Positions 9,231 to 17,712 are shown, counted from the stretch's first letter. The stretch: 46,322 bases of DNA from Azonexus sp. (GCF_030824335.1 NZ_JAVBXX010000026.1:1-46322), one strand, 5' to 3'. Notes: generated by a model from the letters alone, not told the origin. Made by a program: numbers and translations.

Positions 9231-10478
9231 TCAGTCTTTATTGATGAGATGGTTGGTGTTGTGACGTTTGCGATAGTTTTCGAGGAAGCGGGCCAGACGA
9301 CCGACGGCTTCCTTGAGGTCGTCTTCGTGCGGCAGGAAAACCAGCCGGAAGTGATCCGGATGCGGCCAGTTGAAGCCGGAGCCCTGGACCAGCAATACTT
9401 TTTCTTCCTGCAGCAACTCGGCGATGAAGGCCTGGTCGTTCTTGATCGGGTAAATCACCGGGTCAAGCTTCGGGAACATGTACAGCGCAGCCTTGGGCTT
9501 GACACAGGTGACTCCGGGAATGGCATTGATCAGCTCATGGGCGATATCGCGCTGGCGGCGCAGGCGACCGCCTTCGGCGACCAGATCGTCGATGCTCTGA
9601 TAGCCACCCAGTGCCGTCTGGATGCCATGCTGGCCCGGCGCGTTGGCGCACAGGCGCATCGAGGCCAGCATGTCGAGACCTTCGATGTAATCCTTGGCAT
9701 GGCGCTTGTCGCCGGAGACCACCATCCAGCCGGCGCGATAGCCGCAGGAACGGTAGTTCTTCGACAGGCCGTTGAAACTGATGGTCAGCACGTCTTCCGA
9801 CAGCGAGGCAATCGAGGTATGCGTTGCCCCTTCGTACAACACCTTGTCGTACACCTCGTCGGCGTAAATGATCAGGTGATGCTGGCGGGCGATGTCGATG
9901 ATCTCGTGCAGCAGGTCGTCCGGATACAGCGCGCCGGTCGGATTGTTCGGGTTGATGATGACGATGGCGCGAGTGTTCTTGTTGATCTTGCTGCGGATAT
10001 CGTTCAGATCCGGCAACCAGCCTTTTTCCTCGTCACACAGGTAATGCACCGGCTTGCCGCCGGACAGGCTGATCGCGGCAGTCCACAGCGGATAATCCGG
10101 CGCCGGCACCAGCACTTCATCGCCGGCGTCGAGCAGCGCATTCATCGCCATGACGATCAGCTCGGAAACACCGTTGCCGACGTAGATGTCCTCCAGCGTG
10201 ACACCCTTGATGTGCTTCTGCTGGGTGTAATGCATGATCGCCTTGCGCGCCGCGAAGATGCCTTTCGAATCCGTGTAGCCCGCCGCGTTCGGCAGGTTGC
10301 GGATGATGTCCTGCTGGATTTCTTCCGGCGAGTCGAAGCCGAACGCGGCAAGATTGCCTATGTTCAGCTTGATGATCTTGTGGCCCTCTTCTTCCATCTG
10401 CTTGGCCATCTGCAGTACGGGTCCGCGGATGTCGTAGCAAACGTTGGCAAGCTTGGCTGACTTCTTTACATGCTTCAT
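9231..10478 (-). CDS. alaA: alanine aminotransferase AlaA-type
   Basis: A 415-residue fold-type I PLP aminotransferase close to E. coli AlaA (YfbQ), which makes alanine from pyruvate and glutamate. The PLP lysine is in SFNGLSKNYR (Lys240), NPNNPTGA is at about 177-184, YADEVYDKVLYEG contributes the PLP-ring Asp and Tyr, and RLVFLPHEDD lies near the end with the substrate Arg. The gene sits immediately upstream of hom, an arrangement common in betaproteobacteria that links pyruvate-derived and aspartate-derived amino acid synthesis. It is divergent from the Mth938-like gene. Confidence 0.93.
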   Translation of the reverse strand: MKHVKKSAKLANVCYDIRGPVLQMAKQMEEEGHKIIKLNIGNLAAFGFDSPEEIQQDIIRNLPNAAGYTDSKGIFAARKAIMHYTQQKHIKGVTLEDIYVGNGVSELIVMAMNALLDAGDEVLVPAPDYPLWTAAISLSGGKPVHYLCDEEKGWLPDLNDIRSKINKNTRAIVIINPNNPTGALYPDDLLHEIIDIARQHHLIIYADEVYDKVLYEGATHTSIASLSEDVLTISFNGLSKNYRSCGYRAGWMVVSGDKRHAKDYIEGLDMLASMRLCANAPGQHGIQTALGGYQSIDDLVAEGGRLRRQRDIAHELINAIPGVTCVKPKAALYMFPKLDPVIYPIKNDQAFIAELLQEEKVLLVQGSGFNWPHPDHFRLVFLPHEDDLKEAVGRLARFLENYRKRHNTNHLINKD

Positions 10479-10514
10479 CGCAATTATCCAGTGTGGCGCG
10501 TTTTGGTCCGGACG

Positions 10515-10545
10515 CTTTGGCCCAGAATTCGGCCAAAGGTATAAT
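10515..10545 (+). promoter_or_regulatory. promoter with an internal inverted repeat
   Basis: A perfect TATAAT (10540-10545) lies 18 bases after a weak -35 (TTTGGC, 10516-10521). The spacer is filled by an inverted repeat, CTTTGGCC-N8-GGCCAAAG (10515-10538), a good place for a repressor or activator. Orientation fits the Mth938-like gene at 10574; the site also lies upstream of divergent alaA, so either or both may be controlled. Confidence 0.5.
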
Positions 10546-10573
10546 CCTACTTTATCGTTTGGTGCACCGCAAA

Positions 10574-10945
10574 GTGAAACTCCATACTTCCAACACCGCC
10601 GGTCTCAATCTGTTCACCGCTTATGGCGATGACTATGTTGCGGTCAACCAGCTAAAACACGAAAAAAACCTCATCGTGTTGCCGGAAAACCTGATTCCAG
10701 AGTGGTCGACCGAAAATATCGAAACCTTGACCGAATCCGACATGCAGAAACTGCTCGGGCTGGGTGTCGAAGTCATTCTGCTCGGCACCGGCAAACGCCT
10801 GCGCTTTCCGGCCGGTGCGCTGATGCGCCCATTCGCGCCGGCCGGTATCGGTCTGGAAATCATGGACCTGCAGGCCGCCTGCCGAACCTACAACATCCTG
10901 GCCTCGGAAGGCCGCAAGGTTGCTGCGGCGCTCCTTTTCGACTGA
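10574..10945 (+). CDS. Mth938-like domain protein (DUF498/DUF598)
   Basis: A 123-residue single-domain protein of the Mth938-like fold: KLHTSNTAGLNLFTAYG at the start, YVAVNQLKHEKNLIVLPE, then GVEVILLGTGKRLRFP, and C-terminal DLQAACRTYNILASEGRKV. The family includes the mitochondrial complex I assembly factor NDUFAF3; the bacterial role is not established. The start is set at the GTG at 10574 because homologues begin at this KLH segment and because the promoter TATAAT at 10540-10545 would lie inside the longer frame that opens at 10493. It converges with galE, 30 bases away. Confidence 0.8.
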   Translation: MKLHTSNTAGLNLFTAYGDDYVAVNQLKHEKNLIVLPENLIPEWSTENIETLTESDMQKLLGLGVEVILLGTGKRLRFPAGALMRPFAPAGIGLEIMDLQAACRTYNILASEGRKVAAALLFD

Positions 10946-10975
10946 TTTTTTCGCCTGATCTTTCGACCGGACGCT

Positions 10976-11983
10976 TCAGTTCAAACCGTCCGGATTGGCT
11001 TCCTGCCAGCGCCAGGTGTCCACACACATGTCGTCGATACCCAGTTTTGCCCGCCAGTCCAGCAAGGCTTCAGCCTGCGCCGGATTGGCGTAACAGGCAG
11101 CGATATCACCCGGCCGGCGCCCGACGATCCGATATGGGACTTTTTTGCCGCTGGCCCGCTCGAAGGCACGCACCATGTCGAGCACGCTATAACCCTGGCC
11201 TGTGCCCAGATTAACGGTCAAAACACCGGTCGACCGCGCCAGCGCATCAAGCGCTGCCAGATGCCCCTGGGCCAGATCGACCACATGAATGTAATCGCGC
11301 ACCCCGGTCCCATCGGGCGTCGGGTAGTCGTTACCAAAGACCGAGAGTTCAGCCCGCTGGCCCACGGCTACCTGGGAAACGAAAGGCATCAGGTTGTTGG
11401 GCACGCCATTCGGACTCTCGCCGATCAGCCCACTTGCGTGTGCACCTACCGGGTTGAAATAACGCAGGATGGCAATCCGCCAATCGGGGGCCGACCGGCC
11501 CAGGTCACGCAGGATGTCTTCAACCATCAGCTTGGAACGCCCATAAGGATTGGTCGCACTAAGCGGAAAATCCTCCGCAATCGGCACGGTATGCGGATCG
11601 CCGTAAACCGTGGCTGACGAACTGAAAACCAGCCGCTTGACGGCGAACTCGGCCATCACCTGGAACAGGTTGATACTGCCCGTGACATTGTTGTCGTAAT
11701 AAGCCAGCGGCTGTTCGACTGACTCACCAACCGCTTTCAAGCCGGCAAAATGGATGACCGAATCAATCGGGTGATCGCGAAATACCGAACGCAATGCTGC
11801 CTTGTCCCGGATATCCGCCTGAACGAAAAGCGGCCGTTGACCGGAAATTGTCTCGATCCGGTCCAGCACCTTAAGGCTGCTGTTGCACAAATTGTCGAGA
11901 ACCAACAGTGACTCACCCCTGCCCAACAATTCAACAATGGTATGCGAACCGATATAACCTGCACCACCTGTTACCAGAATCAT
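10976..11983 (-). CDS. galE: UDP-glucose 4-epimerase
   Basis: A 335-residue short-chain dehydrogenase/reductase protein that interconverts UDP-glucose and UDP-galactose using bound NAD. The NAD fingerprint GGAGYIGS is at 6-13, the catalytic Ser is in SSSATVYG (about 121-128), and the YGRSK motif supplies Tyr147 and Lys151. DGTGVRDYIHVVDLA and NLGTGQGYSVLDMV are GalE signatures. Length and motifs are standard. It stands alone, next to no other sugar gene, so it probably feeds surface polysaccharide or galactose metabolism. Its upstream region carries a group of DnaA-box-like sites. Confidence 0.96.
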   Translation of the reverse strand: MILVTGGAGYIGSHTIVELLGRGESLLVLDNLCNSSLKVLDRIETISGQRPLFVQADIRDKAALRSVFRDHPIDSVIHFAGLKAVGESVEQPLAYYDNNVTGSINLFQVMAEFAVKRLVFSSSATVYGDPHTVPIAEDFPLSATNPYGRSKLMVEDILRDLGRSAPDWRIAILRYFNPVGAHASGLIGESPNGVPNNLMPFVSQVAVGQRAELSVFGNDYPTPDGTGVRDYIHVVDLAQGHLAALDALARSTGVLTVNLGTGQGYSVLDMVRAFERASGKKVPYRIVGRRPGDIAACYANPAQAEALLDWRAKLGIDDMCVDTWRWQEANPDGLN

Positions 11984-11986
11984 TAC

Positions 11987-12049
11987 TTATCCCTGAAAAC
12001 TGTTATCCAATGGCATTTTACTTGGCTTATCCCCGAGATCTGTGGATAA
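11987..12049. promoter_or_regulatory. cluster of DnaA-box-like sites
   Basis: One perfect R-type DnaA box on the minus strand (TGTGGATAA, 12041-12049) and three relaxed matches to TTATCCACA on the plus strand: TTATCCCTG (11987-11995), TTATCCAAT (12003-12011) and TTATCCCCG (12027-12035). The last one and the perfect box form an inverted pair. They lie in the 113-base gap between divergent galE and the next gene. A regulatory role or DnaA titration is possible; nothing else here indicates a replication origin. Confidence 0.4.
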
Positions 12050-12096
12050 ACTTGTGAATCCACCCTGAGTCTGCAATGTAAGCACATGATACGACT

Positions 12097-12831
12097 ATGA
12101 TTTTCGTCAACCGCCCAAAAAACAGGCAGAAAATCCAAGCATTTGTCCAGCTTTGCCAAACAGCAAGCCACCTTCTCTTGTTCCTGCTGGCCCTGCTACC
12201 CGCACTCGCAATCTCATCGGATTGTGCGGAACTTCCCCCATCCAGCGTCAGCATCAAGCGCCAAGAAGCACCGGTAACGGAGAACTTGCAATACAGCTAC
12301 AAGGTGCTCAAGGGACTTGGAGCAAGCTACACCCGCCAGGATATTGAAGTACTGGGACTGGCGCGCGGCATGGCCATTACCCGGTTCGACATGAAAAGCA
12401 CAATTCTGACATCCCCGGACAAACAATGGGAGTGCGCCAGCATTAGCCTCAGCGTGACATATGGATTTAGTCCGATGACCGTCTATGTCGGCAAGGAATT
12501 CCCGAAAGGCAGCTGTGCCCACAACGAAATCATGCAGCACGAAATGCTGCATGTCAGGGCTTATACCGAGCATGCGAAAAAAATCGAGCCGGAAATCACC
12601 GAAAGCCTGCGCCAGCGCTTTGAGAGATCGACTCCTTGGCGCGGCGCGGCCGGCACGTCTACCCAAAAACTGCAGGCCGAAATCGATGAACGATGGATTC
12701 CCTACCTGAAGCGAATGCTGGACAGGGTCAATATTGAACAGCGCCTGATCGACAGCCCGGAAGAATACGCACGCGTTGCATCAAGTTGTGACGGGGCGAT
12801 CAAACAAAGGATATCGGCCAGCCGACGCTAA
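12097..12831 (+). CDS. exported protein with HExxH motif
   Basis: 244 residues. A hydrophobic segment at about 24-40 (LLLFLLALLPALA) makes a signal peptide or anchor with a rather long, basic N-terminus. HEMLH at 148-152 has the form of a zinc-metallopeptidase active site, followed by an acidic residue-rich helix (AYTEHAKKIEPEITE) that could give a third ligand. The three cysteines at positions 43, 113 and 140 after the signal peptide, plus one near the end (about 230), could form disulfides in the periplasm. I do not recognise the family by name; peptidase activity is inference from one motif. No clear ribosome site precedes the ATG, and an alternative downstream start inside the signal region is possible. 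Confidence 0.7.
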   Translation: MIFVNRPKNRQKIQAFVQLCQTASHLLLFLLALLPALAISSDCAELPPSSVSIKRQEAPVTENLQYSYKVLKGLGASYTRQDIEVLGLARGMAITRFDMKSTILTSPDKQWECASISLSVTYGFSPMTVYVGKEFPKGSCAHNEIMQHEMLHVRAYTEHAKKIEPEITESLRQRFERSTPWRGAAGTSTQKLQAEIDERWIPYLKRMLDRVNIEQRLIDSPEEYARVASSCDGAIKQRISASRR

Positions 12832-12890
12832 ACAATACATAGTCACAACGAAGGAAATCGTTGCGAAAATCATGGATTTTATAGACTGGA

Positions 12891-12967
12891 TGGCGTGCCC
12901 GGAGGGACTCGAACCCCCGACCTATTGCTTAGAAGGCAATTGCTCTATCCAGTTGAGCTACGGGCAC
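12891..12967 (-). tRNA. tRNA-Arg (TCT)
   Basis: On the minus strand the 7-bp acceptor stem GTGCCCG/CGGGCAC closes a full cloverleaf, with the D-loop segment AGCTCAACTGGATAGAGCA, anticodon loop CTTCTAA (anticodon TCT), T-loop GGTTCGAGTCC, discriminator G and an encoded CCA (12891-12893). It reads rare AGA codons. A weak hairpin (12846-12863) follows on the 3' side. Confidence 0.95.
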
Positions 12968-13001
12968 GAGATTTGGCACAAGACGTGACACGAGAGGGAA
13001 A

Positions 13002-13078
13002 TGGTCGGGGCGGTGGGATTCGAACTCACGACCCTCTGCTCCCAAAGCAGATGCGCTACCAGACTGCGCTACGCCCCG
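13002..13078 (-). tRNA. tRNA-Pro (TGG)
   Basis: On the minus strand a 77-base cloverleaf: acceptor CGGGGCG/CGCCCCG, D-arm GTAGCGCAGTCTGGTAGCGC, anticodon loop with TGG inside CTGCTTTGGGAGCAG, T-arm GGTTCGAATCCCACC-type sequence, discriminator A and encoded CCA (13002-13004). It lies 34 bases upstream of tRNA-Arg, so the two are probably one transcript. Confidence 0.95.
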
Positions 13079-13140
13079 ACGAAGACGCGCACTATAGCAG
13101 GACCTTCGGCAAAATACCAGCACCATTGCAGAATTCTTCC

Positions 13141-13213
13141 ATGTAAAAGCGATTTTTTACATTGCGCTGCAACATGCCTATTCCTTGCCTGCGCTCCCGC
13201 TTTCTGATATTTA
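13141..13213 (+). promoter_or_regulatory. dksA promoter with upstream inverted repeat
   Basis: TTGCCT (13185-13190), a 17-base spacer and TATTTA (13208-13213) form a plausible sigma-70 promoter giving a leader of about 26 bases before dksA. Some 20 bases upstream lies a perfect inverted repeat, ATGTAAAA-GCGATT-TTTTACAT (13141-13148 and 13155-13162), a possible operator. Confidence 0.45.
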
Positions 13214-13245
13214 ATCGACTTTTGGTTACAGGACGCGCTCACAAA

Positions 13246-13674
13246 ATGGCAGAAGCACTGCTCCACAAACAACATTTCACACCTTACGAGCCGAAGGCTG
13301 GTGAGGAGTACATGAGCAACAAACAGCTCGCCCATTTCCGAAAAATCCTGGAAACGGTCAAGAAGGATCTGAGTGAAGATATCGACCGCACAGTTCACAC
13401 CATGCAGGATGAAGCCACTGTCTTCGCCGACCCGAATGATCGAGCCAGCCAGGAAACCGATATCGCCATTGAATTGCGCAACCGTGACCGGGAACGCAAG
13501 CTGATCAAAAAAATAGAAGAAACGCTGACGCGGATCGACGAAGGTGACTACGGCTTCTGTGACAAGTGCGGGGTTGAAATCGGCATCAAGCGTCTGGAAG
13601 CCCGCCCAACCGCCACGCTGTGTATCGACTGCAAGACACTTGATGAACTGAAAGAAAAGCAGATGGCCAAATAA
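13246..13674 (+). CDS. dksA: RNA polymerase-binding transcription factor DksA
   Basis: 142 residues. DksA enters the RNA polymerase secondary channel and, with ppGpp, adjusts rRNA and amino acid promoters. The coiled-coil tip DPNDRAS (Asp62, Asp65, Ala67) corresponds to the functional DxxDxA tip, RNRDRERKLIKKIEETL is the conserved second helix, and Cys105, Cys108, Cys126 and Cys129 form the zinc finger. The start at 13246 is preferred to an ATG at 13312 with a GAGGAG site because the YEPKAGEEYM segment before the latter is conserved in DksA. Stand-alone gene with its own probable promoter, followed by a double hairpin region. Confidence 0.95.
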   Translation: MAEALLHKQHFTPYEPKAGEEYMSNKQLAHFRKILETVKKDLSEDIDRTVHTMQDEATVFADPNDRASQETDIAIELRNRDRERKLIKKIEETLTRIDEGDYGFCDKCGVEIGIKRLEARPTATLCIDCKTLDELKEKQMAK

Positions 13675-13692
13675 GGCAAGCCTTGGCAAATA

Positions 13693-13747
13693 TTGCGGTC
13701 AACAACGCGTTGAGCGCAAAAACAAAGGGCACCTCACGGTGCCCTTT
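13693..13747. terminator. double hairpin between dksA and pnp, one arm pair made of the recurrent word
   Basis: Two hairpins. The first pairs TTGCGGTCAAC (13693-13703) with GTTGAGCGCAA (13709-13719), 10 of 11 positions, i.e. the genome's recurrent word facing a one-mismatch inverted copy. The second is AAAGGGCACC-TCAC-GGTGCCCTTT (13724-13747), a perfect 10-bp stem that works as a terminator on both strands for the converging dksA and pnp. Confidence 0.8.
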
Positions 13748-13772
13748 GCGCTTACAGGATCAGGCCGATGAA

Positions 13773-15899
13773 TTACTCGGCTTGTGCCGCAGCTTCTGCC
13801 GGGGCTGCGCCCTCTTCTGCAGCAACGGCCTTCATCGACAGCTTGACGCGGCCGCGGTCGTCGGTTTCGAGAACCTTGACGCGCACAACCTGGCCTTCCT
13901 TGACGTAGTCCTCGACCTTGTTGACACGTTCCTGGGCGATCTGCGAGATGTGCAGCAGACCATCCTTGCCCGGCAACACGGAAACGATAGCGCCGAAATC
14001 AAGAATCTTCAGCACGGTGCCTTCGTAGATCTTGCCGATCTCGACTTCCGCCGTGATCGCGTCGATGCGCGAACGGGCGGCAGCAGCAGCTTCGCCGCTG
14101 GTGGCGGCGATGGTGATCGTGCCGTCGTCCTGGATGTCGATCGTGGTGCCGGTTTCTTCGGTCAGCGCACGGATGACGGCACCGCCCTTGCCGATCACGT
14201 CACGGATCTTTTCCGGATTGATCTTGAAGGTGTACAGACGCGGGGCGTAGGCCGACATTTCTTCACGCGGGCCGGCAGCGGCTTCCTGCATCAGGTTCAG
14301 GATGTGCAGACGGGCTTCCTGGGCTTGCGCCAGTGCCACCTGCATGATTTCCTTGGTGATGCCCTGGATCTTGATATCCATCTGCAGTGCAGTGATACCA
14401 GCGGTGGTGCCCGCTACCTTGAAGTCCATGTCACCGAGGTGATCTTCGTCGCCGAGGATATCGGTGAGCACGGCGAAGCGGTTGCCGTCCTTGATCAGGC
14501 CCATGGCGATGCCGGCAACGTGCGCCTTCAGCGGCACGCCGGCGTCGAGCAGCGCCAGACAGCCGCCGCAAACGGAAGCCATCGACGAGGAACCGTTGGA
14601 TTCGGTGATTTCCGAAACCAGGCGCATCGAGTACGAGAAGTCTTCCGGCTTCGGCAGCACCGCCAGCAGCGCGCGCTTGGCCAGACGACCGTGACCGACT
14701 TCGCGACGCTTCGGCGTACCGACGCGACCGCATTCGCCGGTGGCGTACGGGGGCATGTTGTAGTGCAGCATGAAGCGGTCACGGTATTCACCGGCCAGTG
14801 CATCGATGATCTGCTCGTCGCGGTTGGTACCGAGCGTGGCAACAGCCAGCGCCTGGGTTTCGCCACGGGTGAACAGGGCCGAACCGTGGGTGCGCGGCAG
14901 GACGCCGGAACGCATGGTGATCGGACGTACGGTACGGGTATTGCGTCCGTCGATACGCGGTGCACCGCTCAGGATGCGACCACGCACAATACTGGCTTCG
15001 AGTTCGTGGAACAAGTTGCCGACGGTATTCTCATCCGGCGCACCTTCGCCGGCACACAGCGCGGCAACGACTTCGGCGCGGATTTCCTTGACGGCCTGGC
15101 TGCGCGTCTGCTTGACGGTGATGTTGTAGGCTTCTTCCAGCTTGGCGCCGGCAACTTCCTTGATGCGGGCAACCAGAGCTTCGTCCTGGGCTGGCGCCTG
15201 CCAGTCCCATTCCGGCTTGCCGGCTTCTTCAACTAGTTCGTTGATGGCGTTGATCGCCTTCTGCATTTCGGTGTGACCGAACACGACGGCGCCGAGCATG
15301 ACGTCTTCCGGCAACTGGTCGGCTTCGGATTCAACCATCAGCACGGCAGCTTCGGTACCGGCAACGACGAGGTCGAGCTGGCTGGTCTTGAGCTGGCTCA
15401 GGGTCGGGCACAGGACATACTGGCCGTCGATGTAGCCGACACGGGCCGCGCCGATCGGGCCGTTGAACGGCACGCCGGAGATGGCCAGGGCGGCCGAAGC
15501 GCCAATCAGGGCCGGAATGTCGGAATCGACTTCCGGATTCAGCGACATCACCGTGGCGATGACCTGGACTTCATTGTAGAAACCATCCGGGAACAGCGGG
15601 CGGATCGGGCGATCGATCAGGCGGCAGGTCAGCGTTTCCTTTTCGGAAGGACGGCCTTCGCGCTTGAAGAAACCACCGGGGATACGGCCGGCAGCGTAAA
15701 CTTTTTCCTGGTAATCGACGGTCAGCGGAAAGAAATCCTGACCGGGCTTGGCATTCTTGGCGGCCACAACGGTGACCAGAACCACGGTTTCTTCCATGGA
15801 GACGAGGACGGCACCGCCGGCCTGGCGAGCGATTTCGCCGGTTTCGATAGTGACCTGATGGGCACCGTAGGCGAAGGTTTTTTTCACGAAATTAAACAT
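13773..15899 (-). CDS. pnp: polynucleotide phosphorylase
   Basis: 708 residues, normal for PNPase, the phosphate-dependent 3'-5' exoribonuclease of the degradosome. Two RNase PH domains come first (about 1-230 and 310-550; [14 protein letters not shown] and [15 protein letters not shown] are conserved blocks), followed by a KH domain ([18 protein letters not shown], about 560-620) and an S1 domain ([33 protein letters not shown], about 620-690), then a short Ala/Glu tail. AAAGGAAG lies just before the ATG. The gene follows rpsO after a terminator and a T/G-rich leader of about 90 bases (15900-15990); in E. coli this leader is where RNase III and PNPase autocontrol acts, but I see no comparable long stem here. 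Confidence 0.98.
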   Translation of the reverse strand: MFNFVKKTFAYGAHQVTIETGEIARQAGGAVLVSMEETVVLVTVVAAKNAKPGQDFFPLTVDYQEKVYAAGRIPGGFFKREGRPSEKETLTCRLIDRPIRPLFPDGFYNEVQVIATVMSLNPEVDSDIPALIGASAALAISGVPFNGPIGAARVGYIDGQYVLCPTLSQLKTSQLDLVVAGTEAAVLMVESEADQLPEDVMLGAVVFGHTEMQKAINAINELVEEAGKPEWDWQAPAQDEALVARIKEVAGAKLEEAYNITVKQTRSQAVKEIRAEVVAALCAGEGAPDENTVGNLFHELEASIVRGRILSGAPRIDGRNTRTVRPITMRSGVLPRTHGSALFTRGETQALAVATLGTNRDEQIIDALAGEYRDRFMLHYNMPPYATGECGRVGTPKRREVGHGRLAKRALLAVLPKPEDFSYSMRLVSEITESNGSSSMASVCGGCLALLDAGVPLKAHVAGIAMGLIKDGNRFAVLTDILGDEDHLGDMDFKVAGTTAGITALQMDIKIQGITKEIMQVALAQAQEARLHILNLMQEAAAGPREEMSAYAPRLYTFKINPEKIRDVIGKGGAVIRALTEETGTTIDIQDDGTITIAATSGEAAAAARSRIDAITAEVEIGKIYEGTVLKILDFGAIVSVLPGKDGLLHISQIAQERVNKVEDYVKEGQVVRVKVLETDDRGRVKLSMKAVAAEEGAAPAEAAAQAE

Positions 15900-15990
15900 T
15901 GACTTCCTTTCACTCTCATCACATTAATCAACAATAACAACAACTTAACAACATCAACAGCAAAGAACAAAACAACAGTACGACAAAAAC

Positions 15991-16021
15991 AAAAAAGCGG
16001 CCGGGAGTTTTCCGGGCCGCT
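15991..16021 (-). terminator. intrinsic terminator after rpsO
   Basis: On the minus strand AGCGGCC (16021-16015) pairs with GGCCGCT (16002-15996), continued by two further pairs after one mismatch, around an A-rich loop, and is followed by TTTTTT. It partly separates rpsO from pnp. Confidence 0.75.
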
Positions 16022-16042
16022 CTTTCGTGGCTTCAGCTGCGC

Positions 16043-16312
16043 TTACTTACGCAGACCAAGCTTGGTAATCAGGGTGCGGTAACGCTCAACATTCTTACCC
16101 TTCAGGTAGTCCAGCAGCTTGCGACGCTGCGAAACGAGGTGCAGCAGACCACGACGGGAGTGGTGATCCTTGCTGTGTTCCTTGAAGTGGGGCATCAGAT
16201 CGACAATGCGTGCGGTCAGCAGTGCAACCTGGACTTCCGGAGAACCGGTATCGCCCTTGGATTGTGCGTATTCGGCAACAAGCGCTGCCTTTTGTTCGGT
16301 AGTAACGGCCAT
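16043..16312 (-). CDS. rpsO: 30S ribosomal protein S15
   Basis: 89 residues, the standard length. S15 binds the central domain of 16S rRNA early in 30S assembly. [43 protein letters not shown] and the ending LGLRK are universal S15 blocks. The ATG at 16312 is chosen because AGAGGG lies nine bases upstream; the longer frame to 16330 adds a non-conserved six residues. It is the sixth gene of the rimP operon but also has its own upstream extended -10 promoter and own terminator. Confidence 0.98.
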   Translation of the reverse strand: MAVTTEQKAALVAEYAQSKGDTGSPEVQVALLTARIVDLMPHFKEHSKDHHSRRGLLHLVSQRRKLLDYLKGKNVERYRTLITKLGLRK

Positions 16313-16406
16313 TTCAAAACCCTCTTTCATTAAAACGACGCAGCCCCGGTTTGATAGAGCGAACGCCTGTTGATTGAATATTTTCCGTCAAAAACGGAAG
16401 CGGCGG

Positions 16407-16415
16407 ATTATAACA
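16407..16415 (-). promoter_or_regulatory. extended -10 promoter of rpsO
   Basis: On the minus strand TGTTATAAT (16415-16407) is an extended -10 element (TGnTATAAT), without a convincing -35. It lies at the 3' end of truB, just before a small TTCCGT/ACGGAA hairpin (about 16382-16399) and about 100 bases before rpsO. Confidence 0.5.
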
Positions 16416-16417
16416 GT

Positions 16418-17323
16418 TCAGACTGCCAACTGCACCAGTCTTTTCGGCCATAAACGCCCGCCCTGCCCCGGCTCGCCAACACCGATCAGCAAATCACCCG
16501 CATACACGCGAATCTTGCCGGACAAACCGGCCGGCAATTCAACGGGATTACCATGCCGGAAACGTTGTTCTGCCTCGCCGGATACCGTGAAACGCGGCAA
16601 ACTCTGCAGCAAGGCATCGACCGGCTGCAGACAAGAAATGCGGGCGCTTTCTTCAACGGCGTCGATTTGCGCCAGCGTCATGGCACCGTCCAGGGTCAAA
16701 TCCCCGACCCGCGTACGCCGCAAGGCAGTCAGATGCGCGCCACAACCGAGCATTGCGCCGATATCCTCGGCCAGCACGCGAATATAGGTGCCCTTGCTGC
16801 AACTGACCGAAAGACGAATTTTTTCGCCGGAAAACTCGAGCAGACGAATTTCATGGATGGTTACGGCACGCGCTTCCCGCTCGACCACGATGCCTTGACG
16901 TGCCAGTTCGTAAAGCGGACGACCATCGCGCTTCAAGGCCGAATGCATCGGTGGAACCTGCATGATCGGCCCAGTGAAATGCGGCAGCACACGCAAAATG
17001 TCGCTTTCCACGACGTTGACCGCAGCAGTGGCGGTCACCACGCCATCAGCATCGCCGGAGTCGGTCGTTACCCCGAGCAGCAGTTCGGCTTCGTAGGTTT
17101 TATCGGCATCGAGCAGATCGGCGGAAAACTTGGTCGCTTCACCAAAACAAAGTGGCAGCAAGCCGGTTGCCATGGGATCGAGCGTCCCGGTATGGCCGCC
17201 CTTGGCCGCTGAAAAGAGCCGCCGCGCCTTCTGCAGCGCATCGTTCGACGTCATGCCGAAGGACTTGTCCAGCAGCAGAACACCATCGACCTGTTTCCAG
17301 GTCTTCTTGACGCGAGGCTCCAT
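16418..17323 (-). CDS. truB: tRNA pseudouridine(55) synthase
   Basis: 301 residues. TruB makes pseudouridine 55 in the T-loop of tRNAs. The catalytic motif GGHTGTLDPMATG is at 42-54, with the nucleophile Asp49; VPPMHSALKRDGRPLYELARQG and CSKGTYIRVLAEDIG are the other conserved blocks. The C-terminal part (about 245-300) is a PUA-like domain. It begins eight bases after rbfA and is part of the rimP operon. Confidence 0.97.
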   Translation of the reverse strand: MEPRVKKTWKQVDGVLLLDKSFGMTSNDALQKARRLFSAAKGGHTGTLDPMATGLLPLCFGEATKFSADLLDADKTYEAELLLGVTTDSGDADGVVTATAAVNVVESDILRVLPHFTGPIMQVPPMHSALKRDGRPLYELARQGIVVEREARAVTIHEIRLLEFSGEKIRLSVSCSKGTYIRVLAEDIGAMLGCGAHLTALRRTRVGDLTLDGAMTLAQIDAVEESARISCLQPVDALLQSLPRFTVSGEAEQRFRHGNPVELPAGLSGKIRVYAGDLLIGVGEPGQGGRLWPKRLVQLAV

Positions 17324-17331
17324 GGAAAAGC

Positions 17332-17712
17332 TTAGTCTTCCGGCGTCAGATCGCTGACCGCATTGGCCTGATCGATCAGCAGGGACATGTTGGCGCCATG
17401 CTCCAGGGAATTGTCATAGATGAAATGCAATTCCGGCAGCGTATGGATATGGATACGCCGGCCCAACTCGCGCCGCAGAAATCCTGAGGCGCGTTTCAGA
17501 CCTTGTTCTATTTCGGGCAAATGCTCCGAGTTCAACGTCGTGAAAAACACCTTGGCATGGGCATAATCCGGCGTCAATTCGACCGCCGTCAAACTGATCA
17601 TGCCCACCCGCGGATCTTTCAATTCAGTGCGGATCAAGTCGGCGAGGTCGCGGCGCACCTGCTCCGCAACCCGATCACCGCGCTGAAAACCTCGTACTTG
17701 CTTTTTTTTCAT
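17332..17712 (-). CDS. rbfA: ribosome-binding factor A
   Basis: 126 residues with the single KH-like fold of Rbf[25 protein letters not shown], then [15 protein letters not shown] and [21 protein letters not shown]. It assists 16S rRNA 5'-end maturation and late 30S assembly, especially in the cold. Its ATG shares one base with the infB stop (TAATG), so translation is probably coupled. Confidence 0.97.
   Translation of the reverse strand: MKKKQVRGFQRGDRVAEQVRRDLADLIRTELKDPRVGMISLTAVELTPDYAHAKVFFTTLNSEHLPEIEQGLKRASGFLRRELGRRIHIHTLPELHFIYDNSLEHGANMSLLIDQANAVSDLTPED

Noticed and set aside
12846..12863. Hairpin CAACGA-AGGAAA-TCGTTG after tRNA-Arg
   Set aside because: Only six pairs and no T-run on the minus strand, too weak to call a terminator.
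12929..13146. Frames on both strands over the tRNA-Arg and tRNA-Pro genes
   Set aside because: They are translations of the two tRNAs; this is a common false annotation.
13683..15236. Long plus-strand frame antisense to pnp, and similar ones antisense to infB, nusA, hom, alaA and trpS
   Set aside because: All mirror well-identified minus-strand genes and show the repetitive Asp/Gly/His/Arg composition of antisense frames.
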